Below, in pieces: positions 12,490 through 20,097 of a stretch of DNA of 38,988 bases. The DNA is taken from the NCBI GenBank assembly GCA_030039155.1, contig JASHQL010000348.1, positions 1 through 38,988 of the forward strand, in the 5' to 3' direction. Within the stretch, counting starts at the first letter, position 1, and each line of letters begins with the position of its first letter. The notes under the pieces were generated by a model that made no database searches, was not told the origin of the DNA, and saw nothing but the letters and a program-made list of their open reading frames with translations. The DNA is from Streptosporangiaceae bacterium (lineage in GTDB: Bacteria; Actinomycetota; Actinomycetes; Streptosporangiales; Streptosporangiaceae). The translations under genes were made by a program, and so were the position numbers.

Positions 12490-14858
12490 TGTACCGGCTG
12501 GGGCTCCAGCTCACCCTGCGCAGCGGCCGCGAGCCGTTCGTGCGGCTCATCGTCACCGCGCTGGCGGTCGCCGTCGGCGTGGCCATCATGCTGGCCGTGC
12601 TTGCCGACTTCCACGCGTTCACCACGACCAACAACCGGCCGTCGTGGGAGTCCACGCAGGGCGCCGCGGTGACCACGGGCTACAAGCGCACTCCGCGCGC
12701 CGAGCTGTGGAACTACAGCAACGACATCTACCAGGGCCAGACCATCGAGCGGCTTGACCTGGCCGCCCTCGGTGCTGGCGCACCGGTCCCGCCTGGGATC
12801 CGCAAGCTGCCGGCCGCCGGTCAGTACTATGCCTCGCCGGCCCTGGCCGCGCTGATCCGCCGGGTGCCGGCCGACGAGCTCGGCGACAGGTTCCCCGGCA
12901 AGCTGGCCGGAACGATCAGCCAGGCGGCGCTCACCGGGCCGACGGAGCTGGTCGTCTACGTCGGTTACCCGGCGCAGCAGCTCGCGGCTCGGCCGGCCAC
13001 GATGGTCGTCACCAAGATCGCTCACTTGCCGGGCAAGCAGATCTGGACGCACTACTTCAGGGATGCGTTCATCGCCGGGGCGATCGCCTTCGTGTTCCCG
13101 ATCCTCATCCTGGTCGGCACCGCCACCCGGCTGGCGGCCGCCAGGCGTGAGGAGCGGTACGCCGCGCTCCGCCTCGTCGGCGCCACTACCGGGCAGATAT
13201 CGGTGATCTCCTCGGTCGATGCCGCGGTCAGCGCGCTGCTCGGCAGCCTGCTCGGCATCGTGATCTTCCTGCTGCTGCAGCCGGTGCTGGCCGGCTCGGC
13301 CATCACCGGGGTGAAGTACTTCGCTGACCAGGTCACCCCGACCCCGGCCGGGTACCTGATCGTGCTGATCGGCGTGCCGGCCGTGTCCGCGATCGCCGGG
13401 CTCATCTCGCTCAGGCGGGTAGTGATCTCGCCGCTCGGCGTGGCCCGGCGAACGACGCCCGCGCCCCCGACGGCCGCCCGGCTTATCGTGCTGCTGATCG
13501 GCATGGCGCTGTTCGGCTTCGGCATCGCAAGCACGACCAATAAGCAGATCGGCCCGGCCACTTACCTCGGCCTGATCGTGATCATGATCGGCCTGGTGGT
13601 CGGCGGCCCCTACCTGACGGCGCAGGCCGCACGGCTGCTCCGCGGCGTGCTGAACGGACCGTCCGCGCTGCTCGCGTCGCGGCGGCTAGCCGACAACCCG
13701 AAGGCAGCGTTCAGATCGGTCAGCGGGCTGGTGCTGGCGGTGTTCCTCGGCACGATGGTGGCCGGCATCCTGCCGACGGTGGAGGCACTGAACGCGTCGC
13801 CGAGCGCCAAGGCGCTCGACAAGGTCCTGCTCGACACGTTCACCGCATCTCCGGTCTGCGGCGCGGACGCGAACTGCTCTGGCAATAACTCGCCTGGCGT
13901 CCCGATGCACACCGCGCTTGAGCAGCGCATCGCCAACTATGGCCTGCCGCCCGCTGCCGCGTCCTCGCTGCTGACCGGGCTCAGCCAGTTCCGCGGCGCC
14001 ACGGTGGTCCCGGTCTACTCGGTCGCTGCACCCAAATCCGCCGGCCAGCCGGCGGCCAAGGGCGCGGGCAAGGGCTCAGGACCGCAGGGGCCCGGCGGAG
14101 GCGGCGGCGACATCAAGGGCCCCGGCGTACCTCCGGCGGGCGTGGTCAGCTGCGCTGGCCTGCGGGAACTGAAGGCCCTGGGCCAGTGCCGGGCAGGCAT
14201 CAGCGCCGTCGAAGTGCAGGCGCAGAACCTGTCCGATGACAACCCGACCTACAGCACCGAGGCGATCGCCGGCCAGGCAAGCCCGGCCTACACCGGCAGC
14301 GTCAGCAACCTCTACCTGCAGCTCGTGCTGGTGAAGGTGAACAACTCCGCGACGCTGGAGAAGGTCAGGACCTATCTGGTCACGCACACCCCGCTGTCTG
14401 AATCGGGTACCGCCGCGAAGACGTTCGGCGAGGCAGTCGAGGCGCGGGCGCAGGTGGCCTACTCCGTGCAGCGGCTGTTCTACGCGGCGGTCGGGCTGAC
14501 GCTTGTGGTGGCCGGCTGCAGCCTTGCGGTGACCGTCGGGGGCAGCCTGGTCGAGCGCAAGCGCCCGTTCACCCTGCTGCGGGTGACCGGCACGAAAACC
14601 GCCACGCTCTACCGGGTCGTGCTGCTCGAGGCGGTGCTGCCGCTGGCGGCGGCCACCATCGTGGCGGCCGGCATCGCCTACGGCGGCGCGGTGATCGCAG
14701 TGAGCCAGTTCGCCAGGAAGGGCACCCCGCTGCCGGTGCTCCAGCACTCCTACTACCTGACGGTGGGGGCAGGCCTGGTCGCATCGCTGCTGATCATCGG
14801 TGCCTCCCTGCCGCTGCTCAGCCGGCTGACCGGCGCCGAGCACGTCAGGTTCGAGTAA
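12489..14858 (+). CDS. FtsX-domain ABC transporter permease
   Basis: About 790 residues. ATG 12489 overlaps the ATPase stop by one base (TGATG); a GTG directly before it is equally possible. Predicted topology: helix about 20-42, extracellular domain about 45-190, a first FtsX helix bundle about 190-310 with RREERYAALRLVGAT, central helices about 325-445, a second extracellular region about 450-655, and a last FtsX bundle about 660-785 with ERKRPFTLLRVTGT. The second extracellular region has two Cys pairs (SPVCGADANC and SCAGLRELKALGQC) and a Gly/Pro/Lys-rich linker (about 510-540). Duplicated FtsX halves in one chain are common in actinobacteria. Works with the ATPase above. Confidence 0.92.
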   Translation: MYRLGLQLTLRSGREPFVRLIVTALAVAVGVAIMLAVLADFHAFTTTNNRPSWESTQGAAVTTGYKRTPRAELWNYSNDIYQGQTIERLDLAALGAGAPVPPGIRKLPAAGQYYASPALAALIRRVPADELGDRFPGKLAGTISQAALTGPTELVVYVGYPAQQLAARPATMVVTKIAHLPGKQIWTHYFRDAFIAGAIAFVFPILILVGTATRLAAARREERYAALRLVGATTGQISVISSVDAAVSALLGSLLGIVIFLLLQPVLAGSAITGVKYFADQVTPTPAGYLIVLIGVPAVSAIAGLISLRRVVISPLGVARRTTPAPPTAARLIVLLIGMALFGFGIASTTNKQIGPATYLGLIVIMIGLVVGGPYLTAQAARLLRGVLNGPSALLASRRLADNPKAAFRSVSGLVLAVFLGTMVAGILPTVEALNASPSAKALDKVLLDTFTASPVCGADANCSGNNSPGVPMHTALEQRIANYGLPPAAASSLLTGLSQFRGATVVPVYSVAAPKSAGQPAAKGAGKGSGPQGPGGGGGDIKGPGVPPAGVVSCAGLRELKALGQCRAGISAVEVQAQNLSDDNPTYSTEAIAGQASPAYTGSVSNLYLQLVLVKVNNSATLEKVRTYLVTHTPLSESGTAAKTFGEAVEARAQVAYSVQRLFYAAVGLTLVVAGCSLAVTVGGSLVERKRPFTLLRVTGTKTATLYRVVLLEAVLPLAAATIVAAGIAYGGAVIAVSQFARKGTPLPVLQHSYYLTVGAGLVASLLIIGASLPLLSRLTGAEHVRFE

Positions 14859-14860
14859 CT

Positions 14861-14905
14861 CGGCGCCGCCGCTCGCGGCGCCGGCCGAATCTTGGCCGGC
14901 GCCGC
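14861..14905 (+). terminator. Two overlapping, mutually exclusive hairpins after the ABC operon
   Basis: Hairpin A: CGGCGCCGC (14861-14869) with GCGGCGCCG (14875-14883), loop 5. Hairpin B: GCGGCGCCGGCC (14875-14886) with GGCCGGCGCCGC (14894-14905), loop 7, 12 perfect base pairs. The right arm of A is the left part of B, so only one can form at a time. No U tract. Most likely the terminator of the ABC operon, upstream of a separately transcribed methyltransferase gene. Confidence 0.65.
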
Positions 14906-14941
14906 ACTGCGTCCGGGTTACCTGCATAGCCGCCTGCTCGC

Positions 14942-14947
14942 TACCAT
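14942..14947 (+). promoter_or_regulatory. -10 box TACCAT of the methyltransferase gene, leaderless
   Basis: TACCAT is followed by seven bases and ATG 14955 and lies downstream of the hairpins; no Shine-Dalgarno sequence. This spacing is the reason for choosing ATG 14955 as the start. Confidence 0.5.
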
Positions 14948-14954
14948 GTCGCGC

Positions 14955-15827
14955 ATGTCGCTGAAGCAGCAGACGGCAAGGGCGCTCCGCGCCGTTGCGT
15001 GGCGCATCGAGCGCCCGCCGATTCGCCGCCGGTCGCAAGCCGCTCCGCCGAAGGACACCGGCCTGCCAGCCGCTGCCGATTCCGCGGCGGGTTCGCGGGT
15101 GGCCTCCTGGTTCTTCGAGCAGTACCCGCGGTTCTACACCACCAGCAGCACCGCACCGACCACCGCGCGGCTGAACCTGCGCTACGAGGCGATCTTCGGC
15201 GAGAACCAGGACATCTTCACCGACGCTGCGGTACTCGACCTTGCCAGCCACGACGGCCGCTGGTCGTTCGCGGCGCTGGCCAGCGGCGCGAAGACGGTGG
15301 TCGGCATCGAGGCACGGCCAGAGCTTGTGCAGGCGGCCGCGGAGAACCTGGAGAAATACGGGTACGGCGCAGATCGCGCCCGCTTCGTGGCCGGCGACGT
15401 GCACGAAGTGCTCGGCACCCAGGACTTCTCCGCGGACGTCGTGCTCTGCCTCGGCTTCCTGTACCACACGCTGCGCTACAACGAGCTGCTCGCCGGAATC
15501 CGCCGGACCAACGCCAGGTACCTGATCATCGACACGTTCAGCCCGTTCATGATGGGTCAGGTGCCGAACGTGAACGTCATCACCGAGGATGCCGACGAGG
15601 AGGGGAAGGCGGCCGCCGACAGCTACACGAGCGGGCCTTCGGTCCTGGTCGGGCGGCCGAACCTGGCCGCGATCAAGACCATGCTCGGGCCGTACGGCTA
15701 CCGGGTAGAGCGGCTATCGGACTGGGCCGGCCTGCTCCGCGACAATCCTGGCACGGACAACTGCGGCGACTACCAGAACGGGCGGCGGGTCACGATCCGC
15801 TGCGTCGACTCCAGGGTAGGTAGCTAG
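14955..15827 (+). CDS. Class I methyltransferase, DUF1698/FkbM-like unassigned
   Basis: 290 residues. A basic N-terminal segment (1-30, several Arg/Lys) precedes a Rossmann methyltransferase: motif I VLDLASHDGRWSF (93-105), acidic GIEARPE (117-123), a second acidic GDVHEVLG, and VLCLGFLYH where other families have a D-x-x-x-LYH motif (tRNA U34 carboxymethyltransferase-like and sugar-methyltransferase groups share LGxLYHL). Acceptor unknown. A transcript starting at 14955 could continue into the secreted propeller-like gene 15 bases downstream, so modification of a surface or secreted molecule is one possibility. Confidence 0.82.
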   Translation: MSLKQQTARALRAVAWRIERPPIRRRSQAAPPKDTGLPAAADSAAGSRVASWFFEQYPRFYTTSSTAPTTARLNLRYEAIFGENQDIFTDAAVLDLASHDGRWSFAALASGAKTVVGIEARPELVQAAAENLEKYGYGADRARFVAGDVHEVLGTQDFSADVVLCLGFLYHTLRYNELLAGIRRTNARYLIIDTFSPFMMGQVPNVNVITEDADEEGKAAADSYTSGPSVLVGRPNLAAIKTMLGPYGYRVERLSDWAGLLRDNPGTDNCGDYQNGRRVTIRCVDSRVGS

Positions 15828-15842
15828 CGACAGGGAGAGCCA

Positions 15843-17048
15843 ATGCGCCGAGCGCCGAGCGGAACTCGCGCCGTCAGGCTGGCCACGATCCTGGCACTGC
15901 TGGCCGGCTTCGGCTGGCTGGCCGGCACCGGCCCGGCGCAGGCGGCCACCGCCAGCGGGCGCACGTGGCAGGTCGAGCCGACGCCGAACGGGCGCGGCGC
16001 CGGGATCAACGTGCTGGCCGCGGTGTCGTGCACCTCGGCGCAGGCCTGCACCGCCGTCGGCTCGGAGTCGGCGAACGCATCGAGCCCGTCAGCCGCCCTT
16101 GCCGAGCGCTGGAACGGCAGCAGCTGGCGAGTCCAGCAGGCCGCTACCCCCAAGCACGCGACCAGCACCAACCTGTACGGCGTCTCCTGCCCGGCGGCGA
16201 CCGCCTGCACGGCCGTCGGCACCGCCTTCCACAAGACCGGCAGCATCGACGTGAACCTGGCAGAGACCTGGAACGGCACGCGGTGGCGGGTACGGGCGAC
16301 GCCGAACCCGGCCGGCGCAACCGACGGCGGGCTGTACGCCGTGTCCTGCACCTCGGCAACCGCGTGCACGGCAGTCGGCCAGTACAACAACGCAGCCGGG
16401 TTCACGCTCGCGGTCGCCGAGCGCTGGAACGGCTCGGCCTGGCAGATCCAGCCGGTCCCGCAGCCGGCCAAGCGCACCTGGTTCTTCGGCGTCTCCTGCT
16501 CGGCCGCCGACGCCTGCATCGCGGTCGGCTACAAGAACAACGGGTCAGGGGACGCGAAGCCGTTCGCCGAGGCCTGGAACGGCACGAGCTGGCAGGCGAC
16601 GAAGGTGCCGCTGCCGGCCGGCGCTCCCGGCGGGGCGTTGAGCGCGGTGTCCTGCACCGCAGCACGCGCCTGCACGGCGACCGGCACCGACTTCGGTACC
16701 ACCCAGCCGACGCTGGCCGAGCGGTGGAACGGCACAAGCTGGCGGGTGCAGGCCACGCCGAGCCCGGCGAATTTCCGGCAGAGCGCCTCGACCATCAGCC
16801 TGGACGGCGTCTCGTGTACATCGCGCACGGCGTGCGCGGCCAGCGGCGAATACAGCCCAGGCGGCCTGGCTGCCTACTTCATCGAGATGTGGAACGGCAA
16901 GAAGTGGCGGCTCGCTACCGCGCCGGTGCCGGCCGACTTCTCGCATGGCGCGCTGCTTGGCATGGCATGCGCAACTGGCCGGTGCACGGCGGTCGGTGCG
17001 TGGTCGGGCGGAGCGCTCCTGCAAGCGACGCTCGGCCTGGCCAACTGA
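15843..17048 (+). CDS. Secreted repeat protein, probable seven-bladed beta-propeller
   Basis: 401 residues from ATG 15843, with GGGAGA just upstream. Sec signal peptide 1-35 (hydrophobic core LATILALLAGFGWLA, likely AQA-ATA cleavage). The mature protein consists of seven units of about 45-55 residues, each with VSC-x5-C-(T/I)AVG followed by (A)ERWNG-(S/T)SW-(R/Q)VQ...P.P. The last unit stops after the CxxxxC part, and the missing WNG..W..Q-P strand is supplied by RTWQVEPTPN at the mature N-terminus, which is the ring-closing arrangement of propellers. Each blade would hold one disulfide. Extracellular; no enzymatic motif. Similar repeat proteins are widespread in actinomycetes without known function; carbohydrate or surface binding is a guess. 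Confidence 0.82.
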   Translation: MRRAPSGTRAVRLATILALLAGFGWLAGTGPAQAATASGRTWQVEPTPNGRGAGINVLAAVSCTSAQACTAVGSESANASSPSAALAERWNGSSWRVQQAATPKHATSTNLYGVSCPAATACTAVGTAFHKTGSIDVNLAETWNGTRWRVRATPNPAGATDGGLYAVSCTSATACTAVGQYNNAAGFTLAVAERWNGSAWQIQPVPQPAKRTWFFGVSCSAADACIAVGYKNNGSGDAKPFAEAWNGTSWQATKVPLPAGAPGGALSAVSCTAARACTATGTDFGTTQPTLAERWNGTSWRVQATPSPANFRQSASTISLDGVSCTSRTACAASGEYSPGGLAAYFIEMWNGKKWRLATAPVPADFSHGALLGMACATGRCTAVGAWSGGALLQATLGLAN

Positions 17049-17167
17049 CTCGCTCGACTGCAAGCGCCGCGGCCTGCCGGGACCACGATCGTGCGGACCG
17101 CGGGAGCCCGCGCGACCCCGGCCTGCTGGCACGGCGCGAGCCAGGCAGCCCGTTACTGTGCCGTGCG

Positions 17168-17791
17168 CTACCGAGATGCGGGGAACAGCCGGTCCAGCTG
17201 GTAGTCGATGACGGCTTGGGCTTGGTCGACCGAGGAATTGCCGGACAGCACGCTGGTGCTCAGGCCGGCGGCGATGGCCAGCAGGCCGAGGGCCTCCAGG
17301 TCAGGGTCAAGGCCGGCAGGCGTGTCGCCGGCATGCTGGGCGGCTCGCAGCTGACCGGCCACCACGTCGATCACCGAGCCGGTGTTCTTGACCAGCGGCG
17401 CGATGGCCAGCGCCGGATCGGTGAGGGACAGCGCGAGGTAGGCCGTGCTGAGTATGGCGAAGGTGCGCCGCTCTTCGTCGGCGGGCAGCGCCTCGGTCAG
17501 GATGGCCGCGATGATGTCGTGCGGGCCGGCCGGGCCGCCTGACCGGCCGGCCTGGCCGAGCCGGGCCCGCGCCATGGCCCGCTCGCCGAACCTGGCCAGC
17601 AGGTGCTGCATGGCGGCCAGCAGGAGCTGTTCCTTGGTGCCGAAGTAGTACTGGACCAGCCGCAGGGACACGCCAGCTGCTGCGGCGACCTCGCGCATAC
17701 CCGTGGCGTGCAGACCGCGGGTGGCTGCCGTCCGCAACAGCGCATCGGCAATCTGCCGCCGCCGCTCCGCGTGGTCGACCCGCTTCGGCAC
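17168..17791 (-). CDS. TetR-family transcriptional regulator
   Basis: 207 residues from GTG 17791. TetR N-terminal DNA-binding domain about 5-55 with the helix-turn-helix GMREVAAAAGVSLRLVQYYFGTKEQLLLAAM; the C-terminal ligand-binding helices (about 70-205) resemble the BetI-like C6 group (ILTEALPADEERRTFAIL, IDYQLDRLF). Diverges from the alpha/beta hydrolase, its likely target, with 84 bases between the start codons. TACGGT six bases upstream of the GTG implies a leaderless mRNA. Confidence 0.9.
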   Translation of the reverse strand: MPKRVDHAERRRQIADALLRTAATRGLHATGMREVAAAAGVSLRLVQYYFGTKEQLLLAAMQHLLARFGERAMARARLGQAGRSGGPAGPHDIIAAILTEALPADEERRTFAILSTAYLALSLTDPALAIAPLVKNTGSVIDVVAGQLRAAQHAGDTPAGLDPDLEALGLLAIAAGLSTSVLSGNSSVDQAQAVIDYQLDRLFPASR

Positions 17792-17797
17792 CCGCTC

Positions 17798-17821
17798 ACC
17801 GTACTCTCGCTGACCTGTCAG
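17798..17821 (-). promoter_or_regulatory. tetR promoter -10 (TACGGT) and adjacent operator-like palindrome
   Basis: On the minus strand TACGGT (17803-17798) lies six bases before GTG 17791. Just upstream, CTGAC-CT-GTCAG (17810-17821) is a perfect 5-bp inverted repeat with a two-base centre, placed where a repressor would block polymerase. It is a candidate TetR autoregulatory operator that could also control the divergent hydrolase. Confidence 0.45.
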
Positions 17822-17875
17822 GCAGTTTGATGATACGCTTGTACCATAATGAACGCGGCTGCGGGGAGGCAACAC

Positions 17876-18823
17876 ATGTCCGTGCTCAAGCGCATCACCG
17901 GTGCCGCGGACCTGGCATCAGAGGGCAAGCCGGGATCCTGGACCGACGATGCGGCGCGCGACCGGTTCATGACCGCTTACCAGCTGGCCTTCGCGCTGTG
18001 GCCGCAGCAAGCCGAGGAGTTCGACATCGAGACCGCGACCGCGACCACGCGGGTGCACGCCTACCGGCCGAACCCCGACGGCGCGCCGGTCGTGCTGCTC
18101 AGCGCGTTCAACGCGGCCGGCCTGTACCAGCACGTTGCGGCACTGGCGGCAGCCGGGCCGGTCTACGGGATCGACATGCCGGGCGACGCCAACCCCAGCG
18201 TCGCGCGGGCCCTGATGACCCCGCCGCAGAACTGCGCCGCCTGGCTTGACGAGCTCCTCGGCAAGCTCAGCGACCGCCCGGCGCACCTGGTCGGCTTCTC
18301 CTACGGCGGCTGGATCGCGATGAACCAGGCGATCCGCGCGCCAGGCCGGGTTGCCTCCATCACGCTGCTCGACCCGGCCGGGCTCACCAAGCTCGACGCC
18401 CGCTTCTGGTGGTGGCTGTCCATCACCGGCCTGGCAACGCTGACCCCGATGCCGGTGCGCCGCCGCCTCGCCCGGTGGCTGGACAGCCCAGGCATGCTGC
18501 AGCACGAGCTGATGACGCTCATGTGGGCAGGCACCCGCGGCTATCATGCCGAGCCCAAATTCCCCGCGGTCCTCACCGACGACCAGCTCCGGTCGATCAG
18601 CGTGCCGGCCCTGCTGGTCACCGGCGCGCGCAGCGCCCTGGTCGGCCCCCGGGAGGCGCGGGCACGCGGGAGCCTGATGCCGCACGCGCAGGTCGCCGTC
18701 GTGCCCGGCAGCCACGGCGGCTTCAGCAGGATCGATGAGGTCAACGACCGGATCGCCGCCTTCATCGAAGCGCACGCCGCCGGGGAGCAGGCGGCCAGCA
18801 ACGACACGGCCGCCGGCCGCTAG
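17876..18823 (+). CDS. Alpha/beta-fold hydrolase, probable TetR-controlled
   Basis: 315 residues from ATG 17876 with a strong GGGGAGG six bases upstream; earlier in-frame ATG at 17849 has no such site. Nucleophile elbow GFSYGGW (Ser142), late His280 in PGSHGGF; the acid may be Asp166 in LLDPAG because no Asp follows strand 7 (VTGARSALVGP). The first 60 residues before the fold are unusual (helical, SWTDDAARDRFMTAYQLAFALWP). The lid contains WWWLSITGLATL. Probably an esterase or lactonase-like detoxification enzyme; typical neighbours of TetR repressors. No signal peptide. Confidence 0.88.
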   Translation: MSVLKRITGAADLASEGKPGSWTDDAARDRFMTAYQLAFALWPQQAEEFDIETATATTRVHAYRPNPDGAPVVLLSAFNAAGLYQHVAALAAAGPVYGIDMPGDANPSVARALMTPPQNCAAWLDELLGKLSDRPAHLVGFSYGGWIAMNQAIRAPGRVASITLLDPAGLTKLDARFWWWLSITGLATLTPMPVRRRLARWLDSPGMLQHELMTLMWAGTRGYHAEPKFPAVLTDDQLRSISVPALLVTGARSALVGPREARARGSLMPHAQVAVVPGSHGGFSRIDEVNDRIAAFIEAHAAGEQAASNDTAAGR

Positions 18824-19032
18824 CCGGGGTAAGCGCAGCCCGCTGCTGTAACTCTCGTCACATTCCGTGGCGCTGCCACCGCGACGGGATGAGATCCCTT
18901 GAAGTTGCGTGTTCAACATAATGAATCGAGGCCGGGAGCCTGCGCACGGTGACGCTGACCGCGTCAGCCAGACAGGCGTGCCAGGTGATCCCGGCCTTTC
19001 GCATGCCAGGAACCGGACGGGGGGTCAGCCAG

Positions 19033-20097
19033 ATGCGCGTGACAGTGCTGATTCCCGCGCACAACGAGCGCGAGCAGATCGCCGGCACGATCGCGGCGCT
19101 GCGCCTGCAGACCAGGCAGCCTGACCAGATCGTGGTCGTGGCCGACAACTGCGGCGACGACACCGCCGCGGTCGCTGGGCAGGCGGGTGCCGACGTCTTC
19201 ACCACGGCCGGCAACACCGGCCGGAAGGCAGGCGCGATCAACCAGGCACTGGCGCTGTTCCTGCCCGAGGCTGCCGACGACGACTGCGTCCTGGTGATGG
19301 ACGCCGACACCGAGCTGAACGCGCACTGGATCGAGACCGCCGCCGGTGAGCTCAAGGCCGACCCCATGGTCGCGGTCGGCGGCACCTACCTGGGCAAGGA
19401 GGAGACGCCGAGCCTGGTACGCCAGCTGCAGATCAACGAGTTCACCCGCGCTTCCAGGCTGCAGCACCGCAAGAGCCGCAAGAGCGTGTGGTGCCTGTCC
19501 GGCACCGGGACCATGGCCCGTGCCGCCATGCTGCGCCAGGTCGCGGCCTGCCGCGGCACGGTGCTGCCCGGCCGGCCGGGCGATGTGTACGACGCGGAGA
19601 GCTGTACCGAGGATTTCGAGCTGACGCTCGCGGTCAGGACGCTCGGCTATTCCTGCATCATCCCGCGCGGCTGCGAGTCGCATACCGAGGTGATGCCGAC
19701 CGTCAGGACCTGGTTCAACCAGCGGCTGCGGTGGCAGCAAGGCACGCTGGAGTCGCTGCGTGATTACGGCATCACCAAGGTCACCTGGGGCTGGCAAGGG
19801 TGGGCCAGGCAAGGGCTGTTCCACTTCCGGTTCATGGCGCAGTTCCTGCTCTGGTTCGTGCTCATTCACTCGCTGCTGACCACCGGAGCCGGCTTCCCGC
19901 CGCTGATCATCGCAGCGCTGGTGGTGGTGTACTTCGAGCGCATCGTCTCGGTCTGGCGGGCCGGCTGGCGCGGCCGGATCCTCGCGGCGCTGATCGTGCC
20001 GGAGTTCCTGTACGGCTGCTCAGAAGGCGCCTACCTGCTGACCGCTGCCTACCAGGTCATCCGCCGCCAGCCGCTCGCTTCCTGGGGTCATCTGTGA
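19033..20097 (+). CDS. Processive family 2 glycosyltransferase (cellulose/PNAG synthase-like)
   Basis: 354 residues from ATG 19033 (GGGGGG eight bases upstream; an in-frame GTG at 18949 would add a 28-residue stretch of odd composition). The GT-A domain shows VTVLIPAHNE (3-12), Asp43, DAD at 90-92 for metal/UDP-sugar binding, TED 192-194 as catalytic base region and QRLRW 230-234, the QxxRW signature of processive synthases. Three membrane helices follow (about 262-283, 289-308, 315-340), none precedes. Expected to polymerise a sugar nucleotide into a polysaccharide and pass it across the membrane. The stop overlaps the next start (GTGA), tying it to the GH26-NodB protein. Sugar specificity is unknown. 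Confidence 0.9.
   Translation: MRVTVLIPAHNEREQIAGTIAALRLQTRQPDQIVVVADNCGDDTAAVAGQAGADVFTTAGNTGRKAGAINQALALFLPEAADDDCVLVMDADTELNAHWIETAAGELKADPMVAVGGTYLGKEETPSLVRQLQINEFTRASRLQHRKSRKSVWCLSGTGTMARAAMLRQVAACRGTVLPGRPGDVYDAESCTEDFELTLAVRTLGYSCIIPRGCESHTEVMPTVRTWFNQRLRWQQGTLESLRDYGITKVTWGWQGWARQGLFHFRFMAQFLLWFVLIHSLLTTGAGFPPLIIAALVVVYFERIVSVWRAGWRGRILAALIVPEFLYGCSEGAYLLTAAYQVIRRQPLASWGHL

Noticed and set aside
15990-17000. Regularly repeated short sequences suggesting a CRISPR-like array
   Set aside because: The period of about 150 bases and imperfect repeats correspond to propeller blades of a protein; no identical short repeats with unique spacers.
17084-17112. Palindrome CACGATCGTG and a CGCGGG/CCCGCG stem between the propeller and tetR genes as terminator
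   Set aside because: The stem has only five to six pairs with a tiny loop and the palindrome has no loop; both are too weak to call in sequence this GC-rich.
15960-17540. 525-codon plus-strand frame running through the propeller gene and past its stop
   Set aside because: Out-of-frame reading of a repeated gene that then runs antisense through tetR; no start signal and Arg-rich composition.
18949-19032. Earlier GTG start for the glycosyltransferase
   Set aside because: Would add 28 residues before the IPAHNE strand with no similarity to GT2 N-termini; ATG 19033 is closer to the fold and has a G-rich site upstream.
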